A stretch of 64,000 nucleotides of DNA from assembly GCF_018736085.1 (NCBI RefSeq), contig NZ_CP076134.1, positions 1,994,501 to 2,058,500 on the forward strand, in the 5' to 3' direction. The notes beneath the pieces were generated by a model. The model made no database searches and was not told the DNA's origin. It was given only the letters and a program-made list of their open reading frames with translations. A program made the translations under genes and the position numbers. Shown here piece after piece: positions 53,704-61,706 of this stretch. The stretch's first letter is position 1. Each line of letters starts with the position of its first letter. The stretch comes from Bradyrhizobium sediminis (GTDB lineage: Bacteria > Pseudomonadota > Alphaproteobacteria > Rhizobiales > Xanthobacteraceae).

Positions 53704-54080
53704 TTGGGGAGCGTCGTAACCTGATCGGGTGAGCTTTTGACGGGGCGTTCCGGATTCCCTACCCGATTCCACGACGTTGGGCGGCCGGACTTTGCTGGCT
53801 CAACATACCCATCAAATCGGTAAAATTGGCTTATTCAAGTTCAAGGATTGCTGGTGTTTTAATACCTCTTCGAAATAGGCCTGCTGACGGTGCAAAATGA
53901 ACGGGAGCGTCCGGAATCGCGATTATCGTCGCGATTGACAATGCTGAGCCGCTGGGTCGCCATGCCGCGCCGGTATAAGACGTCATGCCGCGCCGACATA
54001 TGGTTGCAAAATCTGGGTTATGGTACGTCAAAAACCAGAGGCTCGGTTCGAAGCACGAAACCGATCAGGGGAGAGCGTTC
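53704..54080. promoter_or_regulatory. Upstream region of the second LIV operon with an 8-bp inverted repeat
   Basis: 377 bases without a gene. AATCGCGA (53915-53922) and TCGCGATT (53929-53936) form a perfect inverted repeat with a 6-base spacer. Its right arm overlaps TTGACA (53935-53940), a perfect -35 hexamer, though no matching -10 lies 17 bases on. The repeat is a candidate operator controlling the livKHMGF genes from 54081. Not proven. Confidence 0.4.
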
Positions 54081-55274
54081 ATGTTCATTCGCAGTCAGAT
54101 GTTGTCGCAGGCCGCAGCCGGCATTGCCGTTGCGGGCGCATTTGGTTTGGTGACGGTTTGGGCGCCGGCGCAGGCGCAGGAGAGCGTGAAGGTCGGCCTG
54201 ATCCTGCCGATGACCGGCGGCCAGGCGTCGACCGGCAAGCAGATCGACAATGCGGTCAAGCTCTACATGCAGCAGAAGGGCGACACCGTCGCCGGCAAGA
54301 AGATCGAGATCATCCTGAAGGACGACGGTGCGGTTCCCGATAACACCAAGCGCATCGCCCAGGAGCTGATCGTCAACGACAAGGTCAGTTTCATCGCCGG
54401 CTTCGGCGTTACCCCGGCAGCGCTTGCGGTGGCGCCGCTGGCGACGCAGGCCAAGATCCCGGAAATCGTGATGGCGGCGGGCACCTCGATCATCACCGAG
54501 CGCTCGCCCTACATCGTGCGCACCAGCTTCACGCTGGCGCAGTCCTCCACCATCATCGGCGACTGGGCCGCCAAGAACGGCATCAAGAAGGTCGCGACGC
54601 TGACCTCCGACTACGCGCCCGGCAACGACGCGCTGACCTTCTTCAAGCAGAATTTCACCGCCGGCGGCGGCCAGATCGTCGAAGAGGTCAAGGTGCCCCT
54701 GGCCAATCCCGACTTCGCACCGTTCCTGCAGCGGATGAAGGATTCCAAGCCCGACGCCGTGTTCGTGTTCGTGCCGGCCGGGCAGGGCGGCAACTTCATG
54801 AAGCAATATGCCGAGCGCGGCCTCGACAAAACGGGCATCAAGGTGATCGGCCCCGGCGACGTGATGGACGATGATCTCCTGAACGGCATGGGCGACGCCG
54901 CGCTCGGCGCCGTCACCGCGCATCATTACTCCGCCGCGCATCCATCCGCGATGAACAAGGAGTTCGTCGCCGCCTACAAGAAGGCATACGGCAATCGTCC
55001 GGGCTTCATGGCGGTGAGCGGTTATGACGGCATCCACATGATCTATGAGGCGTTGAAAAAGACCGGCGGCAAGACCGACGGCGACGCGCTGGTCGCAGCC
55101 ATGAAGGGGATGAAGTGGGAAAGCCCGCGCGGCCCGATCTCGATCGATCCGGAAACCCGCGACATCGTGCAGAACATTTACATCCGCAAGGTCGAGAAGG
55201 TCGGTGGCGAACTCTACAGCGTCGAATTCGCCACGTTTGAAGCCGTCAAGGATTCCGGCAAGACCAAGAAATGA
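54081..55274 (+). CDS. LIV-type ABC transporter periplasmic substrate-binding protein
   Basis: 397 residues. A Sec signal peptide (MFIRSQMLSQAAAG...AQAQ) is cleaved before ESVKVGLIL. VGLILPMTGGQASTGKQIDNAVKLYM is the LivK-type (Peripla_BP_6) opening, and TLTSDYAPGNDALTFFK and GYDGIHMIYEAL are typical later segments. It delivers an amino acid or organic acid to the permease encoded directly downstream. The ATG at 54081 has AGGGGAGAG upstream. Not closely similar in sequence to the receptor at 37360. Confidence 0.9.
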   Translation: MFIRSQMLSQAAAGIAVAGAFGLVTVWAPAQAQESVKVGLILPMTGGQASTGKQIDNAVKLYMQQKGDTVAGKKIEIILKDDGAVPDNTKRIAQELIVNDKVSFIAGFGVTPAALAVAPLATQAKIPEIVMAAGTSIITERSPYIVRTSFTLAQSSTIIGDWAAKNGIKKVATLTSDYAPGNDALTFFKQNFTAGGGQIVEEVKVPLANPDFAPFLQRMKDSKPDAVFVFVPAGQGGNFMKQYAERGLDKTGIKVIGPGDVMDDDLLNGMGDAALGAVTAHHYSAAHPSAMNKEFVAAYKKAYGNRPGFMAVSGYDGIHMIYEALKKTGGKTDGDALVAAMKGMKWESPRGPISIDPETRDIVQNIYIRKVEKVGGELYSVEFATFEAVKDSGKTKK

Positions 55275-55280
55275 CCGCTG

Positions 55281-55372
55281 GTCATCCCGGGGCGCGCGTC
55301 AGCGCGAACCCGGGATATCGACATTGTTGCACGAGATTCCGGGTTCAGCGCCACGCGCTGCCCCGGAGTGAC
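55281..55372. repeat. Dispersed palindromic repeat (two-hairpin element) between livK and livH
   Basis: A 92-base element starts GTCATCCCGGGGCGCGCG and ends, on the opposite strand, GTCACTCCGGGGCAGCGCG, so the ends are imperfect inverted copies. Each half folds further on GGGTT/AACCC-type arms around CCCGGG. This organisation recurs between genes in Bradyrhizobium-type genomes and may stabilise the receptor mRNA end or reduce readthrough, giving more receptor than permease. Confidence 0.7.
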
Positions 55373-55401
55373 TAAGTCCAGAGTTTTCCGGCACGCATCC
55401 A

Positions 55402-56271
55402 ATGACCACGCTGTTTACCATTCTGTTCGACGGCGTCGCCTATGGCATGCTGCTGTTCGTGCTGGCCTGCGGGCTGGCGGTGACGCTTGGCCTGATGAAT
55501 TTTGTCAATCTCGCGCATGGCGCATTCGCCATGACGGGCGGCTACGTCTGCGCGGTGCTGGTCAATCAATCCGGCTGGCCGTTCTTTGCGGCGCTGCCGC
55601 TGGCCTTTGTCGTCAGCGCGGCGATCGGCGTGGCGCTGGAGCGCTCGCTCTATCGTCACCTCTACACCCGAAGCCACCTCGACCAGGTGCTGTTCTCGGT
55701 CGGCCTCGTCTTCATGTCGGTGGCGGCGGTCGACTACATCATGGGATCGTCGCGGATCTTCATCAAACTTCCCGCGGCCCTCGAAGGCCAGATCGATTTC
55801 TTTGGCGTTGGCGTCGGCCGCTATCGGCTGATGATCATCGTGATCTGCGGCCTCCTGACCGCCGGCCTCCAGCTGGTGCTGGCGCGCACCCGGTTCGGCA
55901 GCCGGCTGCGGGCGGCGGTGGACGATCCGCGCGCGGCCAGCGGGCTCGGCATCAACGTGCCGCAGGTATTTGCCTTTACCTTTGCATTCGGCTGCGGTCT
56001 CGCCGGTCTCGGCGGCGCGCTCAGCGCGGAGATCCTCGGGCTCGACCCGTATTTTCCGCTGAAGTTCATGATCTACTTCCTGATCGTGGTGACCGTCGGC
56101 GGCTCCTCCAGCATCACCGGGCCGTTTCTGGCCTCGCTGCTGCTCGGGATCGGCGACGTCGCCGGCAAGTATTACGTGCCCAAGATGGGGCCGTTCGTGA
56201 TCTACACCATCATGATCGTGATCCTGATCTGGCGCCCGAACGGCCTGTTCGGCCGCACGGCTGCGCGATGA
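55402..56271 (+). CDS. livH: LIV-type ABC transporter permease LivH
   Basis: 289 residues, about 8 helices. GVAYGMLLFVLACGLAVTLGLMNFVNLAHG is the family N-terminus; LRAAVDDPRAASGLGINVPQVF is the cytoplasmic coupling loop to the ATPases; the end reads WRPNGLFGR as in LivH. It is followed by livM after 7 bases. Confidence 0.93.
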   Translation: MTTLFTILFDGVAYGMLLFVLACGLAVTLGLMNFVNLAHGAFAMTGGYVCAVLVNQSGWPFFAALPLAFVVSAAIGVALERSLYRHLYTRSHLDQVLFSVGLVFMSVAAVDYIMGSSRIFIKLPAALEGQIDFFGVGVGRYRLMIIVICGLLTAGLQLVLARTRFGSRLRAAVDDPRAASGLGINVPQVFAFTFAFGCGLAGLGGALSAEILGLDPYFPLKFMIYFLIVVTVGGSSSITGPFLASLLLGIGDVAGKYYVPKMGPFVIYTIMIVILIWRPNGLFGRTAAR

Positions 56272-56278
56272 TGCCGAC

Positions 56279-57310
56279 ATGACCGCGCAAGCCGACGTTG
56301 GATATCATGCCAGGCAGCACGCGCGCTGGCGCCTGAGCGAGGTCGCGTTCTGGATTCTCGCGCTGGCCAGCGCCTTCCTGTTTCCATCGCGCTATCTGAT
56401 CATGACCGACATCCTGCGGCTGGCGCTGTTTACGCTGTCGCTCGATCTGATCCTCGGCTACGCCGGCATCGTTTCGCTCGGCCATGCCGCGTTCTTCGGT
56501 GTCGGCGCCTATTCCGCCGGGCTGCTGGCGCTGCACGGCATCATCACCGAGCCCGTGCTCGCGCTGGTTGCCGCCGGCCTCGTCGCCACCGTGGTCGGCT
56601 TCCTCACCAGCTTCCTCGTGATCAGGGGCGTCGACCTGACCCGCCTGATGGTGACGCTGGGGATCGCGCTGTTGCTGGAAGCGCTGGCGGAGCGCTTTTC
56701 CAACATCACCGGCGGCACCGACGGGCTGCAGGGCATCGAGATGCAGCCGATCCTCGGCCTGTTCGCGTTCGACATGTTCGGCAAGGTCGGCTTCTTCTAC
56801 AGCCTTGCGGTGTTGTTCATCCTGTTCCTGCTGGCGCGCCGCGTCGTGCATTCGCCGTTCGGGCTGTCGCTGCGCGCGATCAGGAACAATCCGCTGCGGG
56901 CGGCCGCGATCGGCATCCCCGTCAACCGCCGCCTGATCGCGGTCTACACGCTGTCGGCGTTCTATGCCGGGATCGCCGGCGCGCTGTTCACCCAGACCAC
57001 GGCGCTGGCCTCGCTCGACGTGTTCGCGTTCGAGCGCTCCGCCGACCTGATGCTGGTGCTGGTGATCGGCGGCACCGGCTATCTCTACGGCGGACTGATC
57101 GGCGCCGTGGTGTTCAAGATGCTGCAGGAAGTATTCTCGACCCTGACGCCGCAATACTGGCAGTTCTGGATCGGTCTCGTGCTGGTGGTGATCGTGCTGG
57201 TCGGCCGGGCGCGCATGCATCGCTGGGCGCTGTGGCTGCCGAACCTGGCGATCCGGCAATTCGCCGGCCGCAAGGCCGTCGTCGCCGTTCCCGAAAGCGA
57301 CGCGTCATGA
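56279..57310 (+). CDS. livM: LIV-type ABC transporter permease LivM
   Basis: 343 residues, about 9-10 helices. LDLILGYAGIVSLGHAAFFGVGAY is the LivM signature, and LRAIRNNPLRAAAIGIPVNRRL the coupling loop. The stop overlaps the livG start as ATGA. Forms the channel with the LivH encoded immediately upstream. Confidence 0.93.
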   Translation: MTAQADVGYHARQHARWRLSEVAFWILALASAFLFPSRYLIMTDILRLALFTLSLDLILGYAGIVSLGHAAFFGVGAYSAGLLALHGIITEPVLALVAAGLVATVVGFLTSFLVIRGVDLTRLMVTLGIALLLEALAERFSNITGGTDGLQGIEMQPILGLFAFDMFGKVGFFYSLAVLFILFLLARRVVHSPFGLSLRAIRNNPLRAAAIGIPVNRRLIAVYTLSAFYAGIAGALFTQTTALASLDVFAFERSADLMLVLVIGGTGYLYGGLIGAVVFKMLQEVFSTLTPQYWQFWIGLVLVVIVLVGRARMHRWALWLPNLAIRQFAGRKAVVAVPESDAS

Positions 57311-58059
57311 CGGTTGCGCTGGAAACCAGAGGGCTGGAAAAGCAGTTCGGCGCGCTCCGGGTCACCCGCGAGCTGTCGCTCAAGGTCGAGCAGGGCGCCC
57401 GCCACGCGCTGATCGGTCCCAACGGCGCCGGCAAGACCACGGTGATCAACCTTTTGACCGGGGTGCTCAAGCCCGATGCCGGCCGCATCCTGCTCGAGGG
57501 CAACGACATCACCGATTTGCCGGTGCATGCCCGCGTGCTGCGCGGGTTGTCGCGCACCTTCCAGATCAATCAGCTCTATGCCGATCTGACGCCGCTCGAG
57601 ACCATCGGTCTGGCGGTGTCGGAACGGCTCGGCCGCGGCGGCGATTGGTGGCGCCGGATGGGCACCCGCGACGACGTCAATGCCGAGATCGCGGAAACCC
57701 TGGCGCGGTTCCGGCTGCTCGACGTGATGAACGACCTGACGGCGACCTTGCCGTATGGCAAGCAGCGCCTGCTCGAGATCGCGGTCGCGATCGCCGCCAA
57801 GCCGCGGGTGTTGTTGCTCGACGAGCCCGCCGCCGGCGTTCCAGCAAGCGAGCGGCAGGATATCCTCGCCGCCGTCGCAGCGCTGCCGCGCAACGTCACC
57901 GTGCTCCTGATCGAGCACGACATGGATCTGGTGTTCTCGTTCGCCGACCGCATTTCGGTGCTGGTCAGCGGCGGATTGCTGGTGGAAGGCCCGCCGGACC
58001 AGGTGGCGCGCGACCCCGCAGTCAAGGCGGTCTATCTCGGCGAGGCGGCCGATGCCTGA
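57307..58059 (+). CDS. livG: LIV-type ABC transporter ATPase LivG
   Basis: 250 residues. LIGPNGAGKTTVINLL is Walker A, LPYGKQRLLEIAVAIAAKP the LivG-type signature, and LLLDEPAAGVPASE Walker B. ARVLRGLSRTFQINQLYADLTPLE is the Q-loop region of LivG. The ATG at 57307 overlaps the livM stop; the frame upstream to 57232 is overlap only. It overlaps livF by 8 bases. Confidence 0.93.
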   Translation: MTVALETRGLEKQFGALRVTRELSLKVEQGARHALIGPNGAGKTTVINLLTGVLKPDAGRILLEGNDITDLPVHARVLRGLSRTFQINQLYADLTPLETIGLAVSERLGRGGDWWRRMGTRDDVNAEIAETLARFRLLDVMNDLTATLPYGKQRLLEIAVAIAAKPRVLLLDEPAAGVPASERQDILAAVAALPRNVTVLLIEHDMDLVFSFADRISVLVSGGLLVEGPPDQVARDPAVKAVYLGEAADA

Positions 58060-58768
58060 TCTGCTCGCCATCGAAAGCCTGCGCGCCGGCTATGGCGAAG
58101 CCGTGGTGCTGCCCGATATGTCGCTGCGGCTCGAGGAGGGCCAGGCGCTGGCGCTATTGGGGCGCAACGGCACCGGCAAGACCACGCTGATCAATTCGAT
58201 TGTCGGGGTCACCCGCCGTTTCGGCGGCACCATTGCGCTGGGCGGGGTGGACATCACCGGGATGCGGCCGGACCAGCGGGCCCGGGCGGGCATCGGCTGG
58301 GTGCCGCAGGAGCGCAATATCTTCCGTTCGCTCACGGTGGAAGAGAACATGACCGCGGTGGCGCAGCCGGGCCCGTGGACGGTCGCCAAGGTTTACGAGA
58401 TGTTTCCGCGGCTGAAGGAGCGCCGCAACAATTTCGGCAACGAGCTCTCCGGTGGCGAGCAGCAGATGCTGGCGATCGGACGCGCGCTGACCCTCAATCC
58501 GAAGGTGCTGCTGCTGGACGAGCCGACCGAGGGCCTGGCGCCGATCATTGTCGAGGAGCTCTTGAAGGCGCTCGGCACCATTACCCGCGCCGGCGGCATT
58601 TGCTCCATCATTGTCGAGCAGCACGCGCAAAAGATTCTAGGGCTTGCCGACCGCGTTGTGATATTGGAGCGCGGCACGATCGTCCATGATGCGGCAAGCA
58701 GCACGCTGAAGGCCGATCCTGCGGTACTGGAACGCTTCCTCGGCGTCTCCGGCGCCGCCGCACACTAG
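58052..58768 (+). CDS. livF: LIV-type ABC transporter ATPase LivF
   Basis: 238 residues. LLGRNGTGKTTLINSI is Walker A, ELSGGEQQMLAIGRALTLNP the signature, and LLLDEPTEGLAPIIV Walker B; VPQERNIFRSLTVEENM is the LivF Q-loop. Last transporter gene; a MetE-like gene follows 80 bases later in the same direction and may be co-transcribed. Confidence 0.93.
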   Translation: MPDLLAIESLRAGYGEAVVLPDMSLRLEEGQALALLGRNGTGKTTLINSIVGVTRRFGGTIALGGVDITGMRPDQRARAGIGWVPQERNIFRSLTVEENMTAVAQPGPWTVAKVYEMFPRLKERRNNFGNELSGGEQQMLAIGRALTLNPKVLLLDEPTEGLAPIIVEELLKALGTITRAGGICSIIVEQHAQKILGLADRVVILERGTIVHDAASSTLKADPAVLERFLGVSGAAAH

Positions 58769-58848
58769 TTCGTTCCTGACACGTTTCCGTCACGCGAGCC
58801 GGCATCCAATGCGCTTGAAAACGCTTAAAATTTTCGGGAGTTGAGACC

Positions 58849-59967
58849 ATGCAGCGAACCAAAGCCCCTTTCCGCGCCGACGAGGTCGGCAGTCTGTTGC
58901 GGCCGCCGCGCATCAAGGAGGCGCGCGCCAGACTGGAGAAGGGCGAGATCTCGGCCGACGACCTGCGCAAGGCCGAGGACATGGAAATTGAAAAGGTCGT
59001 GCACAAGCAGGCCTCGATCGGCCTGAAGCTTGCGACCGACGGTGAATTCCGCCGCTCCTGGTGGCATTTCGACTTTCTCGCCAAGCTCACCGGCTGCGAA
59101 CTTTTTCACCCCGAGACGGGCATCCAGTTCGCGGGCGTCGAGACGCGGCATGACGCGGTGCGGGTGATCGGCAAGCTGGACTTCCCGGACAATCATCCGA
59201 TGCTGGACCACTTTCGCTTCCTGAAGAAGCAGTGCGACACCGCGCATGTGATGCCGAAGATGACGATTCCGTCGCCGGCGGTGCTGCACTTCCGCGGCGG
59301 CCGCAAGTCGATCTCGAAGGATGTCTATCCCGATCTCGACGCGTTCTTCGAGGATCTCGGCAAGACCTACCGCAAGGCGGTCAAGGCGTTCTACGATGCC
59401 GGCTGCCGCTACCTCCAATTCGACGACACGGTCTGGGCCTATCTCTGCTCGCAGGATGAATTGCGCAAAGCCCGCGAGCGCGGCGACAATCCTGACGGCC
59501 TGCAGGAGATCTACGCCCGTATCATCAACTATGCGATCGCAGAGCGCCCGGCCGATATGACCATCACCACCCATGTCTGCCGCGGCAATTTCCGCTCGAC
59601 CTGGATTTCGTCCGGCGGTTACGAGCCGGTGGCGGAGACTATGCTGGCTGGCACCAACTACGACGGCTACTTCCTCGAATACGACTCCGAACGCGCCGGC
59701 GGCTTCGAGCCGCTGCGCTATCTGCCGAAAGGCAACAAGATCGTGGTGGTCGGCGTCATCACTTCGAAATCGGGCGAATTGGAAAAGAAGGATGACATCA
59801 AGCGGCGGCTGGAAGAGGCGAGCAAGTTCGTCCCGCTCGATCAGCTCGCGGTATCGCCGCAATGCGGCTTCGCCTCGACCGAAGAGGGCAACCTCCTCAC
59901 CGAGGAAGAGCAGTGGGCAAAACTGAAGCTCGCGGTCGATGTCGCAAACGAGGTGTGGGGCAAGTAG
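58849..59967 (+). CDS. Cobalamin-independent methionine synthase-like protein (MetE C-terminal family)
   Basis: 372 residues, the size of the MetE C-terminal domain alone (YxjG/YxjH-type). RADEVGSLLRP is the family start. The zinc ligands are in place: THVCRGN (His-x-Cys), FLEYDSE (Glu) and SPQCGFAS (Cys). The substrate-binding DGEFRRSWW and QFDDTVWAY segments are also seen. Such stand-alone proteins demethylate methylthio, sulfonium or methylamine donors, or methylate homocysteine; without the N-terminal MetE half, folate dependence is doubtful. Being next to a LIV operon, it may use the imported compound as methyl donor. Confidence 0.88.
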   Translation: MQRTKAPFRADEVGSLLRPPRIKEARARLEKGEISADDLRKAEDMEIEKVVHKQASIGLKLATDGEFRRSWWHFDFLAKLTGCELFHPETGIQFAGVETRHDAVRVIGKLDFPDNHPMLDHFRFLKKQCDTAHVMPKMTIPSPAVLHFRGGRKSISKDVYPDLDAFFEDLGKTYRKAVKAFYDAGCRYLQFDDTVWAYLCSQDELRKARERGDNPDGLQEIYARIINYAIAERPADMTITTHVCRGNFRSTWISSGGYEPVAETMLAGTNYDGYFLEYDSERAGGFEPLRYLPKGNKIVVVGVITSKSGELEKKDDIKRRLEEASKFVPLDQLAVSPQCGFASTEEGNLLTEEEQWAKLKLAVDVANEVWGK

Positions 59968-60002
59968 CTTCGCGCTCGCCCGGCTCGGCCCGGCCATGAA
60001 CG

Positions 60003-60028
60003 GGGCATGCCGCGGAGCCGGCATGCCC
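60003..60028. terminator. Strong hairpin between convergent genes (probable bidirectional terminator)
   Basis: GGGCATGCC (60003-60011) and GGCATGCCC (60020-60028) pair perfectly, extended by one inner G-C pair to 10 bp with a 6-base loop. It lies in the 74-base gap between the stops of the MetE-like gene and the minus-strand fusion gene. No T-run is present. Confidence 0.5.
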
Positions 60029-60041
60029 GAACCGGCAGCAG

Positions 60042-61511
60042 TCAAATCGCCTTGAGCTTGCGATAGGCGAACCAGACCATCTTCAGGAGCAGCCAGCCAT
60101 CGCGAAAGCGCGAGATCTGGGTTTCGCCGAAGGTGCGCGCCTTGTAGTGGATGGGCGTCTCGACAATCTTCAGGTTCTGCTTGGCGGCGCCGAAAATCAG
60201 GTCGAAATCGCCGAACGGATCGAAGTTGCCGAAATAGCCGCGCTCCCGCGCCAGCACCTCGTAGTCCTTGCGCAGCAGGACCTTGGTTCCGCACAGCGTG
60301 TCGGTCAGGCGGGTATTGACGAGATAGCTGAACAGATAGGCGAAGCAGCGGTTGGCGATGAAATTCAGCGGGCGCATCGCCTCGTTTTCCATCGGGTAGA
60401 CCAGCCGGGTGCCGTTGACGAATTCGGCTTTGCCGCTCTCGATCACCGCGTGGTATTTGGGCAGCGCTTCCGGCGGCATCGTCAGATCGGCGTCGAGGAT
60501 CATCAGCACGTCGCCGGTCGCGGCGGCAAAACCCTTGCGGACGGCGTCGCCCTTGCCCTTGCCGTCCTGCTTCAGCACCTTGATGTCCCAGCTGTCCCTG
60601 TAGGCGTCGCGGACGCGCTCGCACTCCTCGAACGTGCCGTCGCTGGAGTTTCCTTCGACGAAGAGGATTTCCTGGGCGGAGCCGAATTTCGGCATGCGCC
60701 GGATCGCGTTTTCGATGTTGCCCTTCTCGTTGCGGCAGGGAATGAGGATGCTGGCGGAGAATTTCCGGTCCGGAAACGACCGGACCGGGCGCCCGACCAG
60801 ATAGGTTCGCAGGCACAACTGCCGGATGCCCGGCAGCGGCGCGATGAAGCGATTGATAAACGGGCCGAGCCCGAGCCAGCGCCGCGGCAGCAATTGCCGC
60901 TGCTCCTGGCTGATCACCTCGAAATCGGCGAGGTCCATCAGGTTCATGAAGTCGGCGGTGGCGATGTAGTTGATCTTGGGCTGCTTGCTGCGCAGGCCCA
61001 TCGTCTCGGCGAGTTTCAGGACCGGCTCCCACAAATGGGAGTAATAGGCGATGATGATGCGCGTCGACGGCGAGCACAAATTCTGTATAAGCCGTAACGT
61101 ACCGTCGATGTCCTCAAACAGGCCGATGGTATCGGCCATCACGATGTATTCGAACGGGCCTTCGATCGCGGCCAGCGTCGCCGGATCTTCGAAGTCGCCG
61201 TGGACGAAATTCAAGCCCGGATGCAGCGCGCGCGCCTTCTCGATCGCCTTGGCGCTGAAATCGATGCCTACGCCATAGGACGGCTCGAGCGCGGCCAGCA
61301 AATCTCCCCGGCTGCAGCCGAGTTCCAGTACCCGCTTTCCCGGCGGAATCAGGAACCGCATGAACTTGCGGTCGTCGTCATGATAAGCGGCGTTGAATTC
61401 GCGCCAGCGATCCAGCTCCTCGCTGTTGGTCTCGAAGTGGTCGAGCAGGTCGCGCTTGCGCTGGCTGGAAAGCTCGACTGAAGCCGTGGGGACGGATCGT
61501 GCGGGATTCAT
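60042..61511 (-). CDS. Fusion of class I SAM methyltransferase and family 2 glycosyltransferase
   Basis: 489 residues from the ATG at 61511. The N-terminal half (residues 45-230) is a methyltransferase with VLELGCSRGDLLAAL (motif I) and VHGDFEDPATL. The C-terminal half (residues 245-489) is a GT2 of the DPM1 type: SASILIPCRNEKGNIENAI, LFVEGNSSDGTFEE and LMILDADLTMPPEALP with the metal-binding DxD. One protein may both methylate and transfer a sugar, or the methyltransferase half may only bind the acceptor. It stands alone on the minus strand. An open frame continues to 61586 but adds no family sequence. Confidence 0.87.
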   Translation of the reverse strand: MNPARSVPTASVELSSQRKRDLLDHFETNSEELDRWREFNAAYHDDDRKFMRFLIPPGKRVLELGCSRGDLLAALEPSYGVGIDFSAKAIEKARALHPGLNFVHGDFEDPATLAAIEGPFEYIVMADTIGLFEDIDGTLRLIQNLCSPSTRIIIAYYSHLWEPVLKLAETMGLRSKQPKINYIATADFMNLMDLADFEVISQEQRQLLPRRWLGLGPFINRFIAPLPGIRQLCLRTYLVGRPVRSFPDRKFSASILIPCRNEKGNIENAIRRMPKFGSAQEILFVEGNSSDGTFEECERVRDAYRDSWDIKVLKQDGKGKGDAVRKGFAAATGDVLMILDADLTMPPEALPKYHAVIESGKAEFVNGTRLVYPMENEAMRPLNFIANRCFAYLFSYLVNTRLTDTLCGTKVLLRKDYEVLARERGYFGNFDPFGDFDLIFGAAKQNLKIVETPIHYKARTFGETQISRFRDGWLLLKMVWFAYRKLKAI

Positions 61512-61706
61512 GACGGCCTCGGATGAAGTCAAAGTTTGGGGCGCTTGATCGGGGAAGGCGATCGGACAAGCCGCCGCGTTTCGCAAAAAACGCGGCCGCT
61601 TTCAATCGATGTCGTGCGTTTTAGACTGAACCGGTCTCAAACTGTACCGGAATTGGTCCCGCGGGACCCAAAATCCGGCCGGAACCGCGCCGCCGGCCAA
61701 CCCTCG

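Noticed and set aside
54018..55037. 339-residue minus-strand frame over the second LIV receptor gene
   Set aside because: It mirrors the codon bias of the real plus-strand receptor gene and shows no domain.
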